Below are positions 9,168 through 26,665 of a DNA stretch of 64,000 nt, piece by piece. Numbering within the stretch: the stretch's first letter is position 1; the number at the start of each line of letters is the position of its first letter. The notes under the pieces are model-generated. The model searched no databases, was not told the origin of the DNA, and worked only from the letters and a program-made list of their open reading frames with translations. The translations under genes and the position numbers were made by a program. Origin of the DNA: Strigamia acuminata. Taxonomy: Eukaryota > Arthropoda > Chilopoda > Geophilomorpha > Linotaeniidae. The stretch lies in contig OX442314.1 of assembly GCA_949358305.1 (NCBI GenBank), positions 16,423,060 to 16,487,059 of the forward strand, in the 5' to 3' direction.

Positions 9168-11517
9168 GTTTGCAGTTTGTTCAAAACTTTGCTGACGTAA
9201 TTTAAAAGCGTAATTAACAATTTGAACGGTCTGCGTTGATATTAGATGACGTCACATAACAATGTTTTATTCTCTGTTCTGTACGTAGCTTGTAAATCAA
9301 ATAAAACCTAAATGTAAATGCCATATTGATCCGTGTATAAAATAAATCGTTCAGTTACCACGAAGAGTGTTACTCCCTATTTTTATTACGCATTTGCATC
9401 TGTATGGTATTGAATATCGTAAATGAAAATTTCACAATTTTTCTCATCGATACTAAAATGAAATTACGGTAATTTAATTTTAAAAAAAAAATTACAAGAA
9501 AGCGTTTGTTTATTTATGAGATATAATTCGGTTACAAATATTACAATGAAAAATTCCTTAATGAAACTACAAAAAAACTTGTTTGTATATTAAATCTTGA
9601 ACAAATTTTACAGTGGTGGACACAATCAGATTTACTTTCAACTTAAAACCGTCATGAAAATTATAAGAATCCAAAACAAAACCAATAAACTAAAATAATA
9701 ATAATAATAATAATCTGATGTGATGTTTGTGATAAAATTTTTTGTACAATATAGTTACAGAGCTTGTTCATGATGAAAACGTATACCGTACATTTAGATG
9801 AGGACTGAGTGATGGGATAAAATATCTTTATCAAACGCTATGCAATCTGACAAACACATAGTACCGGAAAACAAATCAAAATGTCATAATGTAATAAAAG
9901 AAAATAAAAAATTTACAATACCACAGAAAGAAAGTAAAAGTAAAAGAAAAAAAAACCAAAAAGCAAACTCGAACATGAAATATTTTTCCATGAACTTGAA
10001 TTCGTTTAAATTTAATCCCAAATCTAAGCACTTAAATCCAACTGATGCTTCCATCACATGATTCCTCACGAAAATTAATCTGTACAAAACCGAATATAAC
10101 ACTATGTACACAGAGAAATTGATTGGAATCAGCTATTGAATTCTGTTAGTAAAAATATTTGTTTTAAAAAAATTGTAAAGGTGCAGTTTTTCCAGTTTAA
10201 ATTAGTTAATAAACTTCACCTTTAACAACGAGTAGAAAGTTTTCTCAGTAGTCTGCAGCCTGATATGCCCTGCATTTTTATGTCAGAAAAATTCCCTGTA
10301 CAGTTAGTTGTCAAGTGTTTTGAGCGGGAATAAATGTTTGCATTTTGATTAATTACATATGAAATTTCCAGACAAAATACGCAATATTAGAGAGAATAAA
10401 ACAAAAAACTGAGAACATAAAAGGCACATTAAAAAGAATCGTATAAAATAAAATACATCACCTACAAAATAAAAATAAAAAATCCTACTTATGGTTTCTA
10501 GCCAAATATTTGAATATTTATACACATTATATGCAAGATATTTTTTTTTCCTTTTTCCACGTTAACGAATTATGCGCAAAATATGTTAAAAACAGCAGTC
10601 AACAATAATTTAGGAACCAGGTTTAGTTAAAATTTCTTTTCCTTATTTTCCAGCTACCTTACAGTGGTGTTTTGTAAAGCGAAATTCAAATCTCAGCTTC
10701 GGTGTTTCAAATTCCATTACAAAACAACAAAGTACGTAGTTAACTCTGCTAAAAGAATTAATACACAAAAAAATCAAAACTTTAAAATCTGACCACCTTT
10801 ATTCCCTGATTACAAGATGAATGACAATTAATAGGCATTGATGAATGGGATGTGACAAATTTTCAATGAAAAAAATACGGTCTAATATATTTTCCATGCC
10901 AATAGTTTATTATTTTCAGTGATAATACCAATTAGCTGAGTCGGGGTAATCGTATAAAAATATTTTGTTTCCATCTACTGTGTTTGACTGTAGTAAAATT
11001 TCCAAATGTTTCGTGTGGTCAAGTCCCAAGCCATACAATAAGATCACTACTACATTTATTCAAATTTCTAAAATATGAAAACATTTCAACTTCTTATGAC
11101 GGCTTTGCACTGGTAGTGAAGATTTTTTCTTTTTCATTTTCTGTTATTTATTTTTTTTTTAAAAAGAAAAAAAAAAAGATGTGTAATTCTTTTCATCTCA
11201 ATTGCAAGGACTATTTAAAAAAGAAAAAAATCCTTCAAAAACTCTTATGAAACCCCAATAATGTCTCACCACATGGTATTATTATACTTTTATGTGTTTT
11301 TATGTTTTAATGTTTTTTTTTTTTTTTCCTTTTTTTTTTATTTTTACACTAACAAAACCAAGTGTAACACTTCACTCCTATCAGTTCCACAATTTCCTTG
11401 GGCCCCATCATTAGGTTTAGCAGCAGTTCTCTATGGGGCTGCGTGTCTTTCAAGACGTCCTGCAACCCGGCGAGCTATTTTGCTAACAGATGAGAACTAA
11501 TAACACTTCAAGTTTCG
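9168..11517. other. Intergenic region upstream of the SANT gene and downstream of PPP4R3
   Basis: About 2.3 kb without a supported gene. It is AT-rich with short simple repeats: an (ATA)n run at about 9696-9716, poly(A)/poly(T) tracts near 11150-11180 and 11310-11345. The first 250 bp are the SANT gene promoter; the last part is probably PPP4R3 3' UTR. A 73-codon Lys/Asn-rich frame at 9840-10061 looks like chance. Confidence 0.5.
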
Positions 11518-15434
<3,917 letters not shown>

Positions 15435-16331
15435 GCTGTCTGTTTTCTAACCGATCCTGGGGAAGTGTTTCCCGTTACCGCATCGTACGCATTATTCTGC
15501 CTGGAAAAAAAGTCGTATTTATAGGCAATTCGACAAATTTACGTCTGTCTTTCGTTTTCGTGCAAGGGCCGTGCATGCAACGATTGAGGAACGTTGTGTT
15601 GTACTCTCAAACCAAATTGGGTTAGGGTTAGGCACTAAGCCTAATGATGACAAAAGTAAAGACAGAGCCGAAGCACTTTTCTCGCATCGTCCTTTTCGAT
15701 GTGTATACACGTTTGTTTCTGCCGATTGCACGTGTTTAATGCGGGTATATTTTTTGCAGAGTGTTTTAAACTGCTCTGCGCGAAATTGGATAGAAAATGA
15801 CAAATTTGTACGTCTCTTACCTATTCTTTCAATCATCTATACCGAGAAACAGACGCCATGTTGGATTCACAACAACTACCTACGGGGTTTCATTCCCATA
15901 AAGCAGGGACTCCCGCCAAAATTCGAAAGCATGACGTCATTTTGTAATAGTTTATGGATATTAAGTGATTTTATTTTTATTTTATTTTCATTTTGTACAT
16001 CAAAAACAGCAACATTTTTGTTGGAAATAAAGAAATTCATGAGTTATCTTGAATCTTGACACTCGAAAACGCGTAAACCAAAAAAAAATCGTGTAGTACG
16101 AAAATTATTGATTAAATTTTACGAATTTCATTTTTCTCTCTTTAAGAGCTTAATAAATCTTGTTCACGAACAAACATGACAAGAGTGTTTTCTCTCGAAT
16201 TTCTGTAATTATAGTAGCACATAAACAATCGAAAAAATTGGCCAATCGCAACACGCGAGCTAATCTTGTCGAAAAACAATAATAAGGGTGGCGACGTGAT
16301 AGATAGAACAGCTGCAAAGCAAAACACAAGT
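15435..16331. promoter_or_regulatory. Head-to-head spacer PPP4R3/FBXO28
   Basis: The two start codons point away from each other across 897 bp, so both promoters lie here. A 162-codon open frame on the plus strand at 15571-16059 has no domain and no conserved look, and I treat it as chance. A GGGTTAGGGTTAGG string occurs at about 15619-15632. No TATA box was recognised. Confidence 0.4.
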
Positions 16332-17948
16332 ATGGCGGCCAGTTGCGGCCGCAATCTGTTAGAACATCCCGGTGAAATATTGGAGAAGATAATTTCGTTT
16401 TGCAATTTTGACGAAATTACACGTTTACGTTTGGTAAGTGCAAACACAATTACACATTAATTTCCAAAAGCCAAGTGGACAATCGTACGATAACGACGTT
16501 AACAAAATATTTTTTAAATTTCTTGACTCATCGATCCGATTGAAATACAGGTGTGCAAGACGTTCGACCGCCACTGCAAAGCGCTCTTAAATAAGGGATT
16601 TATTTCCGTGGATCGGTATCACGCTCAGTGCTTGCGGCAGGTGAAGTCGCAGTTGCCTCGTCGAGAGTCTGAAAGGCGAAATCACCCATTAGCCAGACAT
16701 TGTGACATCCTTACAGCGATTGAAACCCGTCTCTCGTTACTCGGAATGACTTTTTTGAAATATGTTGATACCAATCTGTGCTGTTTTATCCCCGGGAAGG
16801 TTTGTAACATTTGCGTTTTTGTTTATTTCAATTTTTATAGTTTTATTTGTATAGGTAATTGATGAAATCTATCGAGTACTCCGTTACATTCAACAAACAC
16901 CTTCCCCGCCAAGAGCTCACGAAATTTTGCAGGAGCTTCGTGATATATCATCGATGGCTATGGAGCATTTTGATGAGAAAATTGTTCCTATAATTAAGCA
17001 GAAAATGATACATGGAAATGTACCAACTAGGTTATCCATTCCTACCCCTGGACATTTTTCGTTGTCGGGTAATAAACTAATAGTAGATAGATAAAATAAT
17101 TTTGGTATTTAAAGATTGATTTTTTTTTTTAGGTCCTTCAACTCTTGTGAACAGTCCACGGGCATTCCCGATTCCACGGACTATACGACAAGACTTGTTT
17201 AAACTTCAACAAAGTTCTAAGCAAACAAATACTAGTTTGCTCAGCCTGAAGAAAGAAATTTCAGAGCAGAAAACTAAAGTAATAAGAATTAAAGTGTCAA
17301 TTTATGCTGTTATTTGGATTGTTTATGTGAAATATCAATGTAGACATATTGGAAAAGTAAAAAAAAAATATATTGGCCATTTTTCAAGTATTTTTCAAAT
17401 ATGGAATTACATATTTTTAAAATTTAACAATTTTATTTTGTTGTTGACGCCCGTTTCCGACTCTTATTTGAGATTTTCCGAACATTACAAAACATGTGGC
17501 GATCCTGGTTGATAATTATTTTTGTGTCCGTTTTCAGATTACAGAACATAAGAAGAAAATATTAGACAGCGAGAAACAGATTTTAGAACAAAGCAGAATT
17601 ATTAGTGAGCAAAATGCAAAAATGACTGAACAAGAGAGCAAGCTTAACGAAGTGAATCGGAAAATTCTGGAATACGATCAAAAGTTTTCCGATTTGATGG
17701 CGGAATTGATCAGATGCCGCGAGGAAGTTCATGGACATGAAAATGGGTCGAGGACTCAATCTAACACACCTGTAATTGTGGAGCGAGACGATGCATTAAA
17801 AAATGAAGAGACGTCTGTCGTGAAATCTGATTTCCAGTCTTCTGTGAAAACACGAAGTGCGAGAACTGCGCAGAAGCGGCAGATTTCGGAACCCGATGTT
17901 TCTGTTGCCGTTAATGAAATGAAACAGAAACGAAGGAAACAAAAATGA
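16332..17948 (+). CDS. FBXO28: F-box only protein 28
   Basis: FBXO28 is an F-box substrate adaptor of SCF ubiquitin ligases with a nuclear role. Five exons join in frame: 16332-16433, 16551-16799, 16855-17068, 17133-17278 and 17538-17948, giving 373 residues (human 368). The F-box spans about residues 10-50 (LEHPGEILEKIISFCNFDEI then RLRLVCKTFDRHC). The near-invariant family core follows: QVKSQLPRRESERRNHPLAR, ETRLSLLGMTFLKYVD, LCCFIPGKVIDEIYRVLRY and ILQELRDISSMAMEHFDEKI. The last two exons encode a long coiled coil (ISEQKTKITEHKKKI and on), and the protein ends in a basic KRRKQK nuclear-signal-like tail. The ATG at 16332 was chosen over an in-frame upstream TTG; it lies in an ATGGCGGC context. 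Confidence 0.95.
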
Positions 17949-18123
17949 TAAAATACATTTTTATATTTATACTTTTTGTTCGGTTTTAGTATTTATACAG
18001 TGATATAATTTGTTTTGATTTTTGGTAGTAAAAATATATTTTCTGTTAATATGAATAGAATTTCATGTTTTTTTCTTTTAAAAAAGAAAACATTAATTGA
18101 AAAGTTTTGTAGCTTTAAAACGT

Positions 18124-19302
18124 TTACAGAATAAACGGAATCAATGCTTTCCTTGATTTTGGATAATCTTCGAATTTGTCTAAATAAAATCTGTCAAAAA
18201 CAAAAAAAAAATTAATTTAAAACACTAAAAACGACATTTTCTGCGCAAAATCTTTGTAATTACACGTGATGGTGGCACGCACGCCAACCCAAAAACAGTG
18301 TTGAGAACAGAGCGAAAGATATGGCACAGAAACTCCAACACGCTATGCCGAACCCCCACCATTCAACTATCTCGCCCAGATAATTAGCACCTGATACGTA
18401 ATTAAAAACACCACCTAAAACAAGTAATAAAAAAAATATTTTTAAGCCAAAATTTTACCCAAAAATACAAATAAAAATAAAATAATTTTTTTTGCACCGT
18501 ATGGTATTTTATAACCGGTTTCTCCAGGTTTTCTCAGATTGCGAAGAACATGGTCGGAATGAATATTAACAATCATTCCGATAAAAAATAACGCAATTCC
18601 TAAAATGAGATTTATCTTTCAATTTATAAATAAAACACTCAAAAAAAAAGTTAAAAAAAAAAAAATTATCAAGTTTTCGGAAATAAAGTTGTAAGTTTTG
18701 AAACAAGAAAACGTACCACTGAAATATCTAAAATCATTGCTCCAAGAAACAGGATAAAGCGCAACATTGATTAAATAATAGCTTTGAAGAAATCCGTTGT
18801 ACGTGCAAAACAGGAAAGCGCCAAGTGAAATTAGGATCGGACTCGGTTTAGTGCCTTGTAGAAGCCAAGGAAAAATAAGAGTTCTACAGAAAATGTAAAC
18901 AACTAAGGTAAACTTTGTGTTAAATGTTTTTGAAGGTCTGAAAAAAAATCACCTTTGAAAGTAATGAAGAACGAACAGAGATAGAAGTATTTTGTTTGGA
19001 TAAGAAACTGTCAACATGACACGATCGGTGAAGAAATATACCAGGAAAGGAAGAATAAAAGACGGGCATTCTTGAATCATCCAACTCAGTCGCCCGTTGA
19101 TTCGAAAGCCGGTGGATGAGGAGTATCGGCCGTAAGGTGCCGGCATGAAACCGAATGCTACAAACATGGTAAAACCGAATACACACAACATCACCGACAT
19201 GTTGTGCATGAGTTCGTAGTCATTGCTGCTCCAAAACAACGGCATTACATATTTCTCCATTACAGACTCTCTGCTGAAGTCGGTAACCGAACCTCTACCC
19301 AT
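18124..19302 (-). CDS. SRD5A1: 3-oxo-5-alpha-steroid 4-dehydrogenase
   Basis: This is a membrane steroid 5-alpha-reductase that uses NADPH to reduce the delta-4 bond of 3-oxo-steroids in the ER. Five minus-strand exons join in frame: 18953-19302, 18717-18883, 18498-18599, 18264-18414 and 18124-18190, giving 278 residues. Landmarks: GRYSSSTGFRINGRLSWMIQE with a conserved Gln-Glu-x-Pro/Cys-Pro, LLSLFVLHYFQRTLIFPWLL, then NGFLQSYYL, then NIHSDHVLRNLRKPGETGYKIP (substrate/NADPH region), then FNYVSGANYLGEIVEWWGF, and the C-terminal FYLDKFEDYPKSRKALIPF. These residues match SRD5A1/2 rather than the TECR or SRD5A3 branches. Several hydrophobic helices are visible. Insects do not make vertebrate androgens, so the natural substrate is unknown, perhaps ecdysteroid-related. 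Confidence 0.93.
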
Positions 19303-20039
19303 GAATGACTATAATTTTCGACGAGTAAAAATTTATCTTCTTCTTTCGGTTTATTGTATTTGCACATTTCTGTGGTCGATTTTATCAATAAACTGCATCG
19401 AACTGAAAGATAAAACCGAAACAATAAAATGAAAATAAAATGAAAAGGTTCTAAGCACGCAAATAAAAAAACACAATTCAAAATCTTATCGCTTGATTTT
19501 TTAGATGTTGTTAAGAATGATTGCTATCGTGTGTGTGGGAGTACAGTACTTGCACACCGCTATTTGTACAAATCTGATTTCTATTTTTCTAATATTTTGT
19601 AATATTATTTTTTCCGAGTTTAGATTACAAATAAATTTTTTTGATTTTTGGTATTATTCAAATCCAGTTCTTTTTTTAAAAACTATACGCATAACCAAAA
19701 AAAAGATAACAAAAGAAAACAAACTTCTGTTGCCATATCATAATTCATAAACTATATATTTCGAAGGTCTATGAAGCAAGGCTACTTGAATACTATGAAG
19801 GACAGAGTCGAGATAACGATGATTCTATTTTTTACCTTTCTAAATAAAACCACATTAAATAGCGAACAAATCTTATTGGCTTTAAATCTAGGATTTGTTC
19901 TTTACGCATTCGTGGCCCGATTTCCGCTTTCGGTCAACTCGCGCCTGTACCTTGATCTGGTGCAAAGAAATCATTGCAATCATCCGAGTGGAGGCTGAGC
20001 ATCTTTTCATCTTGACCCACGTGTTTTCTGCCAGCATCT
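19303..20039. other. Head-to-head spacer upstream of the INAF-motif gene
   Basis: This 737-bp gap separates the start codons of the 5-alpha-reductase and the INAF-motif gene. Short open frames (19505-19750, 19771-19998) show no domain. It should contain both promoters and perhaps a 5' UTR exon of the plus-strand gene; no clear motif was recognised. Confidence 0.35.
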
Positions 20040-20519
20040 ATGGTCGCAATGCGTAAGACCGTTGTAAACGACGTGAAATTTGCAGGCGAAGATCACAAAG
20101 CGAAAATCTACGAACCGAAACAGAACAAGAAATTGATTCGTTTACTCACAGTCATGGGCTATATTTTCTCCGTATCTCTCGTTGCGATCATGCTATCGTT
20201 ATACTATGTATTTTTATGGGATCCCAACCTTAAGTCGGCGGCACATCGCTCGACCAAAGCGCCTTTAATTCACGCGACGCCGGCGTTTGTGCAAACGCAA
20301 GAAAATTCGCCAGATGTGAGCAGCTTGCCGATCAATATTCCAGCGACTGAGATTTCCAGCAACGCCGTTGGTGCACAGCCGAACCCAAACATCGGCGAAA
20401 GAAAGTACAAACATGAGAAAAACAATATACAAATCATTGCAAGTGATGCGCTCGGTGCTTCGAACCCGAATGCCTCCTCCCTGTGGAAAGGTTCGTCAAC
20501 CCCGAGAGGTGACAGTTAA
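20040..20519 (+). CDS. INAF-motif single-pass membrane protein
   Basis: A 159-residue single-exon frame. Residues about 20-62 carry the INAF motif: KIYEPKQNKKLIRLLTVMGY, then FSVSLVAIMLSLYYVFLWDP, combining a basic juxtamembrane stretch with one transmembrane helix and the hallmark YYxFxWxP ending. Drosophila InaF proteins are needed for normal TRP channel function in photoreceptors, and vertebrates have INAFM1/2. The C-terminal two thirds are Ser/Pro/Asn-rich and look disordered. Two ATGs four codons apart are possible starts; the first is used here. The exact orthologue (InaF-A to -D type) cannot be told. A non-coding upstream exon is possible. Confidence 0.75.
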   Translation: MVAMRKTVVNDVKFAGEDHKAKIYEPKQNKKLIRLLTVMGYIFSVSLVAIMLSLYYVFLWDPNLKSAAHRSTKAPLIHATPAFVQTQENSPDVSSLPINIPATEISSNAVGAQPNPNIGERKYKHEKNNIQIIASDALGASNPNASSLWKGSSTPRGDS

Positions 20520-21252
20520 ATCCTCCATCTCGGACAACAAAAAATAATCAATCAATCAAAATATTTAAATAACACAAGGTAATGTTTCCGTTTATGTTGC
20601 ATTTATTGATTGTATAATACCAAATTGTGTTGACTAAGTTTTTTTCACTACTTTTTTATGACGTATTATTTTGAATTTATTTATTTATTTATTTTATTTA
20701 TTATGTACAATTATTTTATATATATATTTTTTAAATAACTTAAATTTTTCATTCATTTAACATCTTTTTTATTATTGCCATACTGTATTAATTCTATTTC
20801 TGGGTTTTAAAAATCAATTGTTATAAATAATTCACTCATTTAAATATAGTTACTGCTTAGTTTCACCTGCTTGTAGCGAATTCAGCGCTGATTTTTACTC
20901 CGCTTGTTCAAGTTTAAGATAATTAATATCTTCCCATGCCAAATTTTATGCTCAAAATAATTTTTATTATTTTTCACTTGTTTTCTCCACATTTGAGCTT
21001 CGCTTTAATTCTATGTTGCCAACTGTACATAGGTTAATATTTTATGAAATGTATTTATCTTGACTTATTCATTACTGTGAATTAAAGCTGCCATATGTTA
21101 TTGGTGTAATTAGGAACTGCTGTTTAATTAAAATGTTTAATTAAAAATGTTTAACTTCGCCTTAAGTAACAGGGTGGTTTTATTCCAATACAAAATGAAA
21201 AGTTACATTTATTATTATTATTATTATTATTACTGTAATAACATTGTTTTTG
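20520..21252. other. Convergent intergenic spacer
   Basis: Between the stop of the INAF-motif gene (+) and the stop of NUP133 (-). Very AT-rich, with TTTATTTATTTATT near 20680 and a (TTA)n run at about 21209-21231. Probably mostly the 3' UTR of the plus-strand gene. Nothing else seen. Confidence 0.45.
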
Positions 21253-24200
21253 TTATTTTTTCATAACCTGCTTGAATAAAAAAACGAAATTCTTGAGAAT
21301 CTTTCAAATCACCCAGTTCTTCGCTGTTTAAAATGTCATCAAGAGGAGATAAAAACGAACTCAAATCCGAACCTTAATTTTTTAAATAATCGATATCAAT
21401 AAGTGTATTGCATTTTTCAAAACCTAAATCCTTTTACCTTCAAATTGTATTAAGTCGACTATTTTGAAAAAAATGGTTTGCTCGCACGAATTCAACGGCT
21501 TATTCATATCTAAATCATCCCAGCTGTAATACAAAAGTCAATTTCTTTTCTTCATGATGTATTTTTCATTTTACTTCACCTGTCTTTTAAAATCGCCGTG
21601 CACCAAATCTGCAGTTTCAAACCATCAATCTCATCAAGGCTCAAATCCTTAAAAAAAATATTAAAATATTTTAAAGAATTTACGGAGTATTAATTATTCT
21701 ATTTTTTCAAACCTTGTCCATGAACTGCAATAAATCCAAAGCTTTTTTGAAATCGTATTCGTTGCTATTGGCATTCGCATCACAGATATACAACTGAAAT
21801 TCCAAAATAAATTTGCACAATTTACGAATTTAATCACGATTAAAACAATCCGTACCTCGATTAACTCTTTCGGAGTCATTACTTTCATGGTATCGGAATC
21901 ATATCCAAAATTCTAGCGCCAAACGATACAAATATAAATTAGATAAAAACATAATAAAAAAAATGTATATCTTCAATATACCTCTAAAACAGCAGATGGT
22001 AAATTTTCTTGATGAAATATCAGTTCTTGTTCTCTATTTAAAGCTTAAAAAAATAAACAAAAATATAAACAAACTTTTAAATAAATAAAAGTTCCATTTT
22101 ACCAGCGATCTTGGCGTCCTTCTGTTCCTTATCTTGGTCCGACACTAGAGTTGTCAATTTACTCAAACTCAACAAAGTCTATCAAGTTATAAGAAAAACA
22201 TTAAGCCACAATTCAAAAAGCTCCGCAATCTTTACCTTCTTTTTTGCCAAATTATCCTTTTCGTTCAGCGCCAATTCCTCTAAGGTCTCTTGAGCTTCGG
22301 CGTATTTACGTATTTTAATATTATGCAACCAACTAAGATTCCTGTGTTGTTTCAGAAAGTTTTCCAATTCCACATGTTGGGTAACAGGCTGCGTTAACAG
22401 TTTCCCCCTTTTTCCTTCTTTTAAATACCATTTAAAAACAAACTCCGAAAAATTCTTCAAAATAAATAAATAAATAAATAAATAAAACATATTATAAATT
22501 GTAAGCTACTACCATAGTACCTTATCTGCAAATTGATTCATATAGCGTTGTAGTCGTTCTTGGTTGTTAGTCGATTCGCACAACTGTATTAGAATTCCAA
22601 AATCACAATATTTCTCAGCTAAAACTGCCGCCCGATCGAACTGTTCAGCTTCCACTACAATTAATTATTAAAAGTGTCAAATAAAAACAACGAAACATCA
22701 CACATCTTACACAATGGGCTGATTAATTTATTCCTATCGCTTTGGTAATGTTGCAAGACCAATTCGTAATGTTCATCATCTCCTGTATTGCTAACAGATT
22801 CCAACTGGACACAATATCCGTTAAGAACTACATCTGCCAAATTAACAAGTTCTTGATATAACAACCCTTGCGTCTGAACATCTTCAACACCCTGTGCAAT
22901 AATACTCGTTGTTTTCTCAAACTAAAAGCAAAAAATGTTGCAAAAATGTTAAAAATTCTTAACCCTAAAAAAGGAAGGAAAAACACCTGTTTAATTAACA
23001 GATTTCGAATGCCATCATTGCCAGTTGTTGCCATCCATGGAATATATTCCGTGTCAGGTTCTCCCGGTGGAATTTGATAAATCCCAGCTTTCTGCTGTTG
23101 ATATTGCCAAGCATCTTGAAAAATAGCCTAAGTTTACAGCAAATTAACAGTTAATTAAGACATTTAAAACAAATTAAGACAATTATAAAATGCATTGAAA
23201 TTACTTGAAAAATTGTGTTAACAGCCATGATTCGTTTTACAATATCTTGACTGGTGATGTCGGCGTGTGGATCGTCAGCACATTCTATTAAGGCCGGAAC
23301 AATATCTTGAACCTTCGACACCTCTCGATAAAACAAATCCTGGTGCGTCAGTTTCCCTTTCAAGTCAATATTTCGTTTTTGTAAAACAATTTTAATAGCC
23401 TGATCTATTAACGAATCGTGCCTGCAAAATGCGAATAGTCTAAGATTGGTTTATATTTAACAAATATGAGATAACGAACTGTAAATGCAGATTTCTCAGC
23501 GCAAGACTCGCAACTATTTTCTCCGCATGTTCCCTAAGAAGTAACCGCGTTGGAATGACTACATCGTGTTCTACCGTAGTAGAAGTAAACTAAACGAACA
23601 AAAATTTATAATAAACGTTTGATAAAAAGAAAAATATAGAAATTCACCTTGTTCCAAAGTCCACTCTCTTTTAAAAATGCAATAAAAACAAGATGGGCTC
23701 GTTGTTTATCTTCCAATTGACGTAATATAATTAGAGATGATGTGCTACTCATCGAATCTAATTTTTTTTTTAAATATCAATAAAAATTATATTCGTGACA
23801 TTTAAGACATTACCATATGGTACTGCTTCAGCCCAACGAGGATCTGATGCTGGGTAGTCATCAATTATATCTTTAGAAACGTTTGCAACTAACATATTCA
23901 ACAAAAGTTCAACATCCAATAGATTTGATGATGGAGGAGGAAACAAATTATCCAAAACTGCTTGACTATCGACCTAAAAACAGAGTTAAATCACATTAAA
24001 TACATGTATAGTTTTTAATATTTCATTTTTTTTTAGTTACTAGATTCCGCTTGCAGTGTAACAGAAAGGCTTCTTTGAATTGAATTACTTTATCTTCTTT
24101 ACCTACATCTTGCTCCTGTCTCGAAAATCTCAAACTGATACTCTGTAATAGTAACAAAAAAGTTTTTCCATTAAAAAAAATTTAATTTTGGTCATTTACA

Positions 24201-26480
24201 AAATACCGATGACTTGGGTGAATCTTCGAATCGAGCAGATGACGACGACGTACTAAGAAAAAATTATATTTCAGATTAAAACAATAAAAAACAATTTATT
24301 TTCGATCATTACCTCATTTCATGCGCTTGCCCCACAGGTTTTAGAGTCACGACTCCACAATTATTAGAGAAAAACAGCGCTCTACCATCAAATGTCCCTG
24401 AAATGCAAAAAATATTATTCCGTACAAATTAAATAATCACAAAACTTCAAAAATACCTGCTCCAAGTATTCTATCAGCTGCTGAACGAAATTCAACTTTA
24501 TCAGGTTCTTCATTAGATGACACAGCTGTGAAAATAAAATAATTAATTTATATTCCACATTCCTGTTCTTGTGTGTTGTTTTTACACTTACTAGAAATGC
24601 AATAAACAATTTTGTCCATATACATGTAAGCAGTTCCTGTGTTTCTCGAACTCAGTAGAAATTGATAATTCAAAAAGTTCTCTTCATCAATTTCCTGTTT
24701 GTTAACACTCAAATTAATTTCTGTCTTACTTTCCTACGTAATTACTTATCGATACACACTTGATATCTCTCGACCAATTTTGAAATCACAAATTTTGAAA
24801 ACGAATTAGGGGTGTCAGGACCATCTAAATCTAAAGTGGCTGTTCAAAAATATATATATTATGTTAGTGAAAGTTATGAAAATAAAAAAGTAAACAAACT
24901 ACCGAATGAATAACATAACTGTGGAGAAACATGAGAGTTTGTTGCTGCAGCTAGCAAACACACGCCTTCTCTGTAATTTAAATATAAACAAATCAGATTA
25001 TTTATTCATCAGAATCGAAGAAAAAGCTTACTCCGTCAACTGCATGTCAATTAGCCAGCATTGTATTTGATTGATGTGGTAAATGTCTCGATTCTTAAAT
25101 AATCAAATCCAAAATCAAATATAAAATTGTAAATTATTAAAAGCAAATAGTGAATTGTAAGATTCAACTTACCCACATGATATCACAAAAATTTTCTTTA
25201 ATCATTCGTTCTACATCAAATTCAAAAAGCAGCTGAAATAAAATATTATTAAAACCAAATTTAATTGAATTTAAAATTTAAAATTACTTTATCAGTGTCA
25301 TTGCTTGACAAAAACCACTTTTGAAGATTGTTTCCCGTTAAAACGTATAAAATCTTCTTATTCCTCTTATCCGTGTTGACGACAAGAACCTTAATTAATT
25401 TCTGTGTAAGAAAACAAAGAGTTAAAAACCATTTCTACCATAAACTGTTTTTCAAATCTTATTTACTGATTCAGCAGATTGGTTAGGCATTGATCCAAAA
25501 ATAAAAGATGTCATTCGCCATCCGATACCAGTTAGAACACCCTGAGGAACTTTCAACTGACGACAATAAATACTATTCTGTAAATAAATAAACATATAAA
25601 ATTAAAATAAAGCAATTTATACATGTATATATATATTGTGTGTACCTGTCCATTAAAAGCAGATGTTGATACCATCACTAAAGTACTTGTAGTTGTAGCT
25701 AAAATGCAACCTAATGGCTATAAAAGTTTGATTTTAGTACTTTGTTAATTTATTTCTCTGAATAATTCGATATTTTTTATTTACTTGACAATCTGTGAGT
25801 GAAAAACACTCTTGACCTTGGAGGTCAGCTGTTACTTCAACAGATGAGCCTTCATGAGCAATATTTGGCCAATATCGAATATGACCTTCTGGGGATACAG
25901 CAATGGCCGATGGTGTGCTCGCATCGGATGTAAGAAAAACTGTGGCTAAGTCAGCTTTGTGCGCGAGATCACTCGGTGGTAAAGTCAATTCTCTGCATTG
26001 CGGTGACTGTAAAGTTCGGGTTTGAAAACCTAAAAGTTAAATGGACATTTGGTAATTCATTACCAGTTGTCTCGATCCCGACATCTGTATAAAGCGCCAA
26101 ATAAAAAGACGACGACCGCAAACCAGCCAAGCCCAACCGGATTCAGATAACTTGACACTCATTTCAGAAATTCCTACAAATGGAAACAAAATCAGTGATA
26201 TTTGACGCAAAAAAAAACGGTTTTATAAATTTAATTTCGTACGGTCTTGGATGGTCAAAGCTTCCGTAACCAAAACTGGAAGAGGCGTTCCAAAATTCTC
26301 AACAGCATGACTGGGAATTTCCTCTAAAACTAATAGTGATGAATGCGTTGATGCTTTTTGCCTTGACTGACTCGATCCACCACTTGGACGACTTTGTGGA
26401 TAAGGCGAACCTTCTCGTCCAGCAGGACTAAAGAATTGGCTACTTTTGCCTTTGGATGAAGCACCTCGAGATGAAAACAT
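21253..26480 (-). CDS. NUP133: Nucleoporin Nup133
   Basis: Nup133 is a scaffold component of the Nup107-160 Y complex of nuclear pores. The gene is split into more than twenty short exons over 5.2 kb. The N-terminal tail is Ser/Gly-rich ([20 protein letters not shown]). The beta-propeller region includes [17 protein letters not shown] and, in the exon at 25790-25990, [18 protein letters not shown] with [19 protein letters not shown]. The alpha-solenoid has [15 protein letters not shown] (about 23812-23866), VFYREVSK-type sequence near 23300, a WMATTG.DGIRN block near 23010, and [20 protein letters not shown] with NLSWLHNI at 22320-22440. The final exon ends in [20 protein letters not shown] just before a TAA at 21253-21255. 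Start is the ATG at 26478-26480; the frame extends upstream only to a TTG. Not every exon boundary was resolved. Confidence 0.95.
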
Positions 26481-26665
26481 TATAAAATTTGGCAACGAGT
26501 GGGCCGAAGATGTTGAGAAAATAATAATAAAATCAAAGAGTTAAAGTTTCTGAACTCGGCGCCAAGACGCCATTATTATTTTTAAGTCCGGTCCGAATCG
26601 TGGGTCCGGAGATGGTATATATTTGCTGTAATATTTATTTATTACGGTTCAAATTAGAATATCAC

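Noticed and set aside
9840-10061. 73-codon Lys/Asn/Ser-rich frame
   Set aside because: Composition is that of AT-rich non-coding DNA.
15571-16059. 162-codon open frame on the plus strand in the PPP4R3/FBXO28 spacer
   Set aside because: No domain, no signal peptide, odd composition, and it overlaps the divergent promoter region of two well-supported genes.
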